A stretch of DNA of 64,000 bases. It comes from Taeniopygia guttata (lineage: Eukaryota; Chordata; Aves; Passeriformes; Estrildidae). Below the pieces are notes generated by a model, which worked only from the letters and a program-made list of their open reading frames with translations, was not told the DNA's origin and did no database searches. Location: assembly GCF_048771995.1 (NCBI RefSeq), contig NC_133033.1, positions 3,224,501 through 3,288,500 of the forward strand, in the 5' to 3' direction. Below are positions 55,856-64,000 of this stretch, piece after piece (position 1 is the stretch's first letter; every line of letters begins with the position of its first letter). The position numbers were made by a program, and so were the translations under genes.

Positions 55856-58800
55856 GAAGCCTCCTGCACCTCAGTTCCTCACATGTTCCATGAGAATTAC
55901 CAACACCACAAGATTAATACCACTCAGGAGGGAAAATCTGGCCAATGGGGGACACAACTGAAGAAAAACCACTTTGTGCTTCACCATTCAGCTGATTCTA
56001 AGAACTGAGCCAATTCCTGCTGCTGAAGATCTGTCCTTTTATTAAAAGACAGAAAGCTGGGAAAAGAGATGAATAGCAGAGGCCCAAATGGTTCATGGAG
56101 CTTTTCACTTGTAGGTCACTGAGCAGAACCTCAGAGAGGTCAGTGAGTGTTGGGAGCTGTGGTGGGCTGCCAGGTTTTTATTGTGTCCTCTGCAAAGGGG
56201 ATTTACTGGTTTCAAACTAATTTCTATTGTATGCAGTTTTCCCAACATGAAATGCTCCATTGTCACAGCTCAGTCACTGATAACCCTTTGCAAAGCCCCA
56301 CAGGAGAAACTGCTGCCACCACCTGAACTCCTCCTTTTAAAATCACACGTGGAGAAGTGTGCTGAGGCTGGAGGAGCTCAAAGAGCCTTCCCCAGCCGTG
56401 GGTGGGGGCACAGCCCTGCAAGGAGGGTGGCAGTGCAGCTGCACTTTGTGTTCCTGACTGGAGCAGAACTGGGGAGAGGCAGAGCCCAGCCCTGTCCTTT
56501 GCTCCCCACGGTGGCTGCTCCAGGAGGGAGGTGAGTGTGTGCTGGCAGCACCACAGGCCTGCTGTCTGCAGAAAGTACTTTCTGAAAGGAAAAAAAACAA
56601 AAAAACAAAACCAACCAAGCAAAACAGAAGAAGAAAAAACGAACAACTCTATCATTATCTGATGTGCTGAGATCTCAGCAGAGATCAGCTCAAAGATCCA
56701 TATTGTTTACAGCAGCTGATGAGTCTCACAAGTGCTGAAGCTGTGCTCTCGCTTAAAGTGCTAACATATTTACAGTTTTCAGTCCTGTCCTTAGCACTTA
56801 TCTGTCATTTCAAGATGAATGCTCCTTTTGTACAGCCTAATCACTTGCACGAACACTCCACCAGCTCAAAATCCCAGATTTGTTTCGCTTTTCCATTAGC
56901 AGCAATTCTGTACTTTGGAAACTGCTTCATGCAGCAAATCTGAAAAAAAATCAACTAGTTTTTGTTCAAAGGTATTTCTTTGGCTGTGATGAGTCTAGAA
57001 TGGAGGGAAAGATATTAAATTACTTTTATCTGATGCAAGTCTGAATTCTACTGCACACCTTTCTAAACACACTTATCCATTGTTCTGCTCTGGCTTGGTT
57101 ATTGACATTGGAATAATTAGTGAAGATCTATATAAGATCAGACAGGATCAGCAACTTATATAACTAAACCCTTGATAAGAATCCATTTTTTCATGCTCAA
57201 CAATCTTTTCTCTATTGATAATATTTCAAACATTTGGTAGGATCCCCTCCTGCCCTCTCCTCTCCCAACAAACAGTAGGAGCATGTGCAATTAAAAGCTG
57301 TCAATCATTCTGGTTTTACAGGAATAAAGGAATGTGGGTCATTCTACAACTCAGTAACTTAATTTTAAAAAATGCAACCCAGGCATGCAAGAAAAAGGAT
57401 ACAGTGCTAAGGAGGAGGTCTTACCCTGCTGGATGTTTTACATTACTCTCATTGGGTTACTGGCCTGTCACAAATCAGTTTCAGATACACCTCAGAAAAT
57501 GCTCAGCAATGCAAGATGCATTTGTTGTTTCTGCTAATCCTGGTCCCACTGCAGTCAAAAAAGGGCAACATCTGATTTTCAGAAGTCTCCAGAAATGTCT
57601 ACAACTGCATTTAGTTTAGAGGGGTCCATACCTGAGCAAGAAGAGCACCTCAGTTATGTGCTGGACAGCTAAAGCTTCAGGCTGGGAATGAAAATGCTGA
57701 TCTGGGGTTAGCCTTTGCTGTTCCTAAGAAATTGCCAATCCAATCCCTAAGTGAATTTGTGCTTTAAAGGATGTGGTCTCCCATTCCGTCCCAAATATCC
57801 TCTAAAAACAAGAATTCTGCATATGAAGTGCATTTTTGTGCAGATGTACAACACAATCTTTAAATGTTCTGAATGCTGTAAATATGAAAACTCGATACAA
57901 ACATCAGAGTTGTAACCATGCCACAGTATACAAACCATCTTCCATATTATATACATAGCAATGAAAATTAACACACAAACCAACTCCAGTTCTAAGGTAA
58001 GATTTTGAAGTCAAAAGATGTTCCAATTATGTGTAAGTCTGTTGTCAATCTATAGCTATTGCATTCTAACTTATTTTAACCCACCAGAGCAACATTTTAG
58101 CATCATCATAGATTTTCTTTGCACTTTTTGTTCTATCACTTTAATACAACAATAAACCTACCTCTGAGGTATGGAAATTTCACTAAATCTGCTTCACAAG
58201 TCAGGAGGAAGAATAAAAAGTTACACAACTTGGCCAAAGTCACAGACAAAGTCAGTGACTGAGGTGGGAATAAAATCTATGTACTCTGCCTCTCAAGTTA
58301 GGTTACACAGATTGTTCCCTCATTGCAAAATTCTGTTTTTATTTATACTCAGAAGAACTTGGTGCTGCAGTAGTTTGTGTCAATTTGAACTAGCACAGAG
58401 TGCCTCCCATTACCAGGCTGTTAATAACAACTACTTTGGCAAACACTGAATTTTCCCTGTGTCCTTAGGAAATACTGCACTAGGTTTTACAGGGTATTTG
58501 TTCGATCTGGAAAGTCAGGCAACTCACTCCTTATCTCCAGAACATGAAACAAGCCTGGGATTTGAGGTGTCCAACAGTTCTGGACATCCATATCTGTTCA
58601 TACTTAAGGAATTACAATAGGAGCAGAGATGCTGATAAAGCAAGAGAAGCCCTTTTTCCTTAACCCTTCCTGGTAACGCTGCAGAAAAATCCACCATGGA
58701 TGGAATAGCAGCAAAAACCTCTCCAGGCCTAAATCCTACTGCTGTGTTGGATCTGTCCATGGGAGAGTTTCCAGCTTTCTGAAGGCACAATCCAAAGAAT

Positions 58801-58910
58801 GGCAAATACCATCATTTGGAGACATTTAGACAGTTACAGAACATATAAAAAAGGGCAGGGAAGCAGGAAGGCAGTGGAATGACACTGGTGTGAGAGATGC
58901 TGTGTAATTA

Positions 58911-58925
58911 GCCACTAGAGGGAAC
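58911..58925 (+). promoter_or_regulatory. CTCF-like motif
   Basis: GCCACTAGAGGGAAC fits the central CTCF consensus CCASYAGRKGG, with A instead of C after the core. Motif-only prediction within the presumed FGGY intron. Confidence 0.35.
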
Positions 58926-59230
58926 AAGAGTCATGCTCTTAATTAAGGTGCAGCCTCTTAACAGGGAGGCCTGAGGGTTATCCTTGCCCAGGGAAGCTGG
59001 ATGGGGAGGGGTTGAAGCCTTTCCCTGTAAACTTTGGAGTAGGACAAAGATTTCCTGCCCTTTGTCTGTGTTTCATTATCCCCTTTCAGGTCTCTATAGG
59101 CCTTGGCATAAGCAGGGACTAAGACTTGAAGAATTCATACACCTTTCACATCTCCGACTCTGTTTTGCACCTGGTAAAAATGTTTAAACAAAAACCTGAG
59201 ATCAGAAGGGATGAGACAAAGGAGAGAATG

Positions 59231-59264
59231 AAAAAAAAAAAAAAGAAAAAAGGAAAAATTGTAA
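59231..59264 (+). repeat. A-rich simple repeat
   Basis: A run of A with occasional G. Similar A-rich tracts occur at 53729-53744, 54408-54422 and 56589-56640; none shows a recognisable SINE or LINE body beside it. Confidence 0.8.
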
Positions 59265-62200
59265 AAGAGATAAAGCTGTATTTTGCAGACAGGGTACACT
59301 TTGGTGCTGGTTCTTTTGAAGGAGAAGGGAAGAAAAACCACATTCACGTCATTGCAAATGGTGTGAAAAAATGTGGAGTGATGCTCTGCTGGCATCAATA
59401 GACTGAGACAGTGGTTGGGAGGGATGGGAAGGACCTGCACCCCTCTTGCCTGCTGACCTGACTGGAGCTGCATGAGAAAAATGAATGAGGTGAAAAGCAA
59501 AAGCCCCTCTTTTCCTCTGCTACTGCTGAAGGACACAGACCTGTTCAACACCACGGCAAGGACTGAATCACAGACAAACACTCTTTTTATTACCATAAAA
59601 ATGACAAATAAGTAACAGTTACAGCCTGTAAACACAAGACTCCAATTAAATAGAGTTCTAAGTGGTACAATGTAAGTGGAAGCAGGATCCCACTCCTACT
59701 AAAGCCGGCTCAGCCTAAAGAGTATCAGATGTTACCCAGGCCTTAGAAGGCCTGGGACATAAACTATGTGTGTAAGAGAAAAAGAAGTCAAATGACTCAT
59801 GGCAGAGTTTGTTTTAATATAAATGACTTCTTCTGGCTCTCTGCTTTTAAAGCCTTGCCATGTTCAGATCCTGAACAGCTAACCTGGGCAGCTGGCTCCC
59901 TCAGCCCTGTCCTTCAGTTTGTGTATAAGATGCTGGCATTTACAAACTCCTATTCCTCTGGCTGAGGAAGGACAGTTTATTTTAGCGCTGTGATCAGTGC
60001 CATCATAAATCTCCCCTCTTCCAGTCCAAGAACACTGGCACAGCCCAGTTAGTGTCCATATGCTGTGCCCATAAAACAAAGGGCATTGCCATGAGGCTTT
60101 ACTGAAGTCCTGCAAGCCTTGAGAGGGGCCCTGAGGTGAGGGATCAGCACTGACTGAGCCACAAACCATCGCTGACTCTTTGCTTTTCATTATGTGAGGA
60201 CAGGGCTGAGGGAATGAGATGTAGAAAGAGTTGGGAGGAAAGAAGAAAAGAGAAGACCAAGAGACGGGAAAATAAAATGTGAAAGTTACTAAACAAAAGA
60301 GAGGCACAAATCAGAGGCAAAAATACAAGAGGAAACAATAAACAACATCAGAGTGGGAGCAGGGAGAGGGAGATGGTGGCTATTGAGGATTTCATGATGA
60401 AAGAGAAAAGCCCCATTCCTATCTTTATTCTCTTTCCATGCCTGATTCTCCTCTGGGATGAGTGAACGTCCATGTACTGAATGCCACACAATTGGCATTT
60501 TGAGTCTTATGGAAAATGTGCTGAATATCTACAGGGGCAAAGTTATACAAAGCAAATTTAAAAAAAAAGTGAATCTTGCTTAGTCTCCCTTTCACGCAAT
60601 GCAAGAATCATCCCTTAGATGGGACTACTGTGAAATTAAATGACCTTGCAACCACAACCAGTAAATAATGAGTAATGTGCTTGTATGCTCAAAGCTTTTA
60701 TGCCAACCAGTCCAGGAACGTGAGGAGAGCTCATCACAAAAAGGCCTCATTTATCAGAAGGGCTTCACACAGCTTAGCATCTTTAGGGCCATTACTCACC
60801 TCCCACACCTAAGCTAAGTGCCAGCTCCCAACCTAGAGCCTAACACACATCCCATTTATCTGCTGGAAGACACATGAGGTGCTTTCCTCAGTCTGGAATA
60901 AAGATACAGCATCCAATACCTAAACTACTTAAAGTTAACAGAAATGGGTGATTTCACAACAACATATAGAAAACCATTAGTCTGGGAAAATTCGGCAAAA
61001 AATAAGTCTTACCAGACATTTTGAAAGCAAAAGGAGTCTGCAGGCTACAAGGCTCAGCAGAATTTTTGCTGAATGCATCCAAGGTGTTTGTGCTACAGGG
61101 CTGGGCAATGAAGGCATCTTTCAAAGGTGATGTGTTACCATCATCCACCCCATGGTTTTGGGAAGGAGAGGTTGGGATGGACAATGGTACAGCCCTCCCA
61201 TACATGCCTGTCATGCAGAGACTCTTCAAAGGAAAAACTATTGATTAGAAGTTGGTTTATTTTCCAGAGTGTTCTCCTTCAAGGGGTCCCCTGCACTTCC
61301 CAAGCTCCCAAAGAAGTGACATGGTCAGATCTAACCATCCCTCATTACTGAGGAGTCCATTGCCACATCACTTTTTTCTATTCCTTACCCAAAAACTGTG
61401 TTCCCCCCCCCAGAGCTCCCACACCCACACTCCTCCCCAAAACCTCTACCTGGCAAAGGACTCTCTGGAAGCTGCGTGGCAAACAGCAGCTGACAGCAGG
61501 TGCTCACACAAACAGGCCCTGCATGGGTCAGGAGGTATTTCTGTACTGAGGGTTAGTGATGCTCAGAGGAATGCAGCTCCCAGGAATGCTACACATTGAG
61601 AACATGCCCCATTAATCATTCCTAAGACAACAACCCAACTCTCTTTTGCTGTGCACTTATAAGGCACAGCAAGAAATGGGCACAGCAGTTCTCCCTGTTT
61701 GTGCTCTTCCAATGTTTTCAAGCCTAATTTGGAGGAATATCTTTGTGCAAAAATCTGCAAGTCAGGCTTTTCCTTGCCCACTTGGTGGTCAGCCTTTCTG
61801 CCTTTATTTTCCTCAAGAGTGACAATTATGGTCTTGCTACTCATTACGTGGACACATGTCCCAGTAAAAACAAATCAGAGCCACAAAGGAATTTCATATG
61901 GATTCTCTATATCCCACTGCTCAACTTTAAAATGTGCCACAGAAATTTTAAGCACAGGACATGTAAAAAGTTGTATCAAAACAAGAAGAAAAGGGTTGGG
62001 AATGGTTATTAATGTCTGTATCTAAGAAACCAAGGAAACAAGAACATATGATTGAACAAAGAAAAGAGAATGAGAATTGTATTCCAATTCTGAGGAAAGA
62101 CAACACCGTAAAAAAGCAGCTGCCTTCTAATAGATGTTATGGGATCTCTCCTTCACCATTTCAGATCTGTGATTATATGAAAGGGAATAATGAAAAATGT

Positions 62201-64000
62201 CTTTACTGTAAACCACAATAAAATGTATTGGACACTCTCAGATAGTAAACAGTCTTGTTAAACTATACACAGAGAGAAAATGTTAAGAAATAAACCCCTC
62301 TAGACATCTTTAGGAGCAAGGATAATGTGGCATATGTAAAACATAAAACTTTTTCAAATAAAGAGTATCAAAAGTATGTCCTAGTGGTCTGAACTAGTGG
62401 CACCAAATCCCACAACTAAGTGATCATAATGTCCTTCACAAACTTCAGTGTGAAAGACATTCAAGCATTTCAGACAGTGCTGTGACTCCACATGCTCGTG
62501 CTTGGCCACGGAACAGTCTGATCCCTGTGCTGACATAGCAAGAGTGCAAATCCCAGATGGAAAATTAATCTCACAATGTAGCCAGATTGAGTTTCCAATT
62601 CTCCAGTGCCTAACTTGAAGGTTGTTCTACTCAGCTACTGAAGAGGTGAGGGCAGAGAGACTTTAACTTGTTTGACATCCCAAACATCATTTAAGCAAGA
62701 CATGCTCTGAAAAGGACCTTCTTGGCTACTGACAGTTACAAAAGATCCATGGTACCCCCCTTTGTCCTCATCCTTCTATAAAATATTGCTATCACACTCT
62801 TCCCTGCTTAAATGGCCTGGACAGAAGGGGAGTCCAAGGTCCAAATGACTTCAGCTGTGTCTCTAAGTACATGGATAAAATCGGTCCTTAAAATAGAAAG
62901 GGGAAGGATCACAGTACACTTTTAAGAAAGTATCTATCTACTACAAAGACACATTTATGGTTTCCTCATATTTATGGTTTTCCTCAAGAAAAGACAGGGT
63001 CAGCAAGCTGGAAAAACTGTAAGGTTGTGATATTATTAAACTTCTACAAGCTGATCTTAATCTTATTCTTCTTGAAAAAAAAAATCAACTAATTGTACAT
63101 CTCCTTAGACAAACTCCACTGTGGTCATTTCATGGTTTGTTAAAAAAATATACAGCAGCAGAAGCTGCACTATTCCAGGCAGCATTTTTTCTCCTACTTG
63201 CCAGATTCTGGGCTTAGTGACAGATGAGAAAAACACCATTGGGTTAATAAGAGTCTCAACTTGTGCAGATTAACAAAACACTACATCTTATTCTTTGCCA
63301 GCATCAGCTGATGTGAGTTTTTAAAAAGCTGAAAGACAATGTCAATGTTAATTCTACAGACAGAGGAGGTTATATTCATGTAAATGTGGTTGTTTCTAAC
63401 ACAAATAATTCAGGGTGTGAAAGATCCAGAACTCAGGAAAAGTCAGTGGAGCTGTGCCACTGTGCAAAGCCAGCTACACTTTCAGCATAAAGACAGATTA
63501 AATAGATTTCTTTTGTCATGCTTCCATCTAGGAGGTCTTCATTATCTTTTTTGTCCATCCTCATAAATGTGAAAAATAGGTAATAAAATCTTTATCACCA
63601 GTCTCAGCCAGAATTAATAAACAGGGAAGTCACATTGATATCCCAACACATGGTGCCCCATCTCCTTCCACCAATGCCCAAATGAAAGGCCAGGTTTTAT
63701 TTCATTACTGTGATATTTCATGCTTATTTCTGCTTTCAGAGCAACAGCAAGGCCACATCCCTAAGTACCAGACTGCTGAGGTTGCTGCCTCCAGTGTTAG
63801 AAGAGCTGTGCCAAACACTCAGCTCCTGTAAATGGGCAGTTCTGTTATAGCTGATATATCACACGGACTCACTGCAGCTGCCTTTCCCTGTCATTAAAGA
63901 GTTACTGAGAAATTCCAAATCTGAACATTTGTGTACTGCATGACATTTCAAATGCAGCACGCTTCCAAATGAGCTTCCACAAAAAGGACAGCACTTAACA

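Larger units (their letters stand above)
45511..64000 (-). other. FGGY: Presumed FGGY intron (continues beyond the window)
   Basis: No further FGGY exon was recognised upstream of 45510, so this stretch is read as intron. It contains CR1 fragments, a SINE, a large TTTCC array and a duplicated 190-bp segment, listed separately. The next expected exon would encode the SVLxGAAxLGACASGD region; I searched both visually and among open frames and did not see it. Open frames here match no family I know. Confidence 0.65.

Noticed and set aside
58524-58805. 93-residue minus-strand open frame as a candidate FGGY exon
   Set aside because: The translation shows no resemblance to any part of FGGY and no matching splice phase.
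59735-59756. 10-bp inverted repeat CCCAGGCCTT / AAGGCCTGGG
   Set aside because: The stem is short with a 2-base spacer, too tight for an RNA hairpin loop; such palindromes are common by chance.
1-64000. CRISPR arrays, operons, prophage or bacterial defence systems
   Set aside because: Gene structure and repeats are vertebrate; the only tandem arrays are satellite-type repeats without unique spacers.

Overview
The window is vertebrate nuclear DNA: split genes with GT-AG introns, one CpG island, and avian repeats. Several CR1 LINE fragments and a tRNA-Ile-derived SINE with a CR1-like tail (resembling zebra finch TguSINE1) point to a bird, most likely a passerine. No bacterial, plasmid or viral gene organisation was seen.

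The main gene is HOOK1, on the minus strand and complete. I rebuilt 22 coding exons from 24727 (ATG) down to 4163 (TAA). Every junction is GT-AG, all phases join, and the frame encodes 715 residues. The product is a dynein/dynactin cargo adaptor with an N-terminal Hook domain, a long central coiled coil and a C-terminal cargo-binding tail. A CpG island (about 24.38-25.29 kb) covers its first exon and promoter, with two CCAAT boxes and a 41-bp GC-rich tandem repeat. The long 3' UTR lies to the left of 4163.

About 19 kb upstream, also on the minus strand, are the last two coding exons of FGGY, a carbohydrate kinase (45449-45510 and 43779-43860, stop codon included). FGGY and HOOK1 are therefore tandem neighbours, the order I recall for other amniotes. 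No further FGGY exon was recognised up to 64000, so 45511-64000 is read as one long FGGY intron of at least 18.5 kb.

The intergenic block (about 25.3-43.6 kb) has no gene I can support. The unusual material is repeat biology. The last FGGY intron is a stack of a CR1 fragment, a 31-bp minisatellite that seems to have grown out of that CR1, a CpG-rich patch with a CTCF-like motif, a decayed 25-bp AT-rich tandem repeat, and a duplicated branch-point segment next to the acceptor. The long FGGY intron holds 106 perfect copies of TTTCC followed by a near-identical copy of a segment 1.6 kb away, itself bordered by TTTCC on both sides. HOOK1 intron 1 contains a perfect 21-bp palindromic hairpin, and intron 8 a sharply bounded GC-rich patch. 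I found no evidence of a new multi-gene system.
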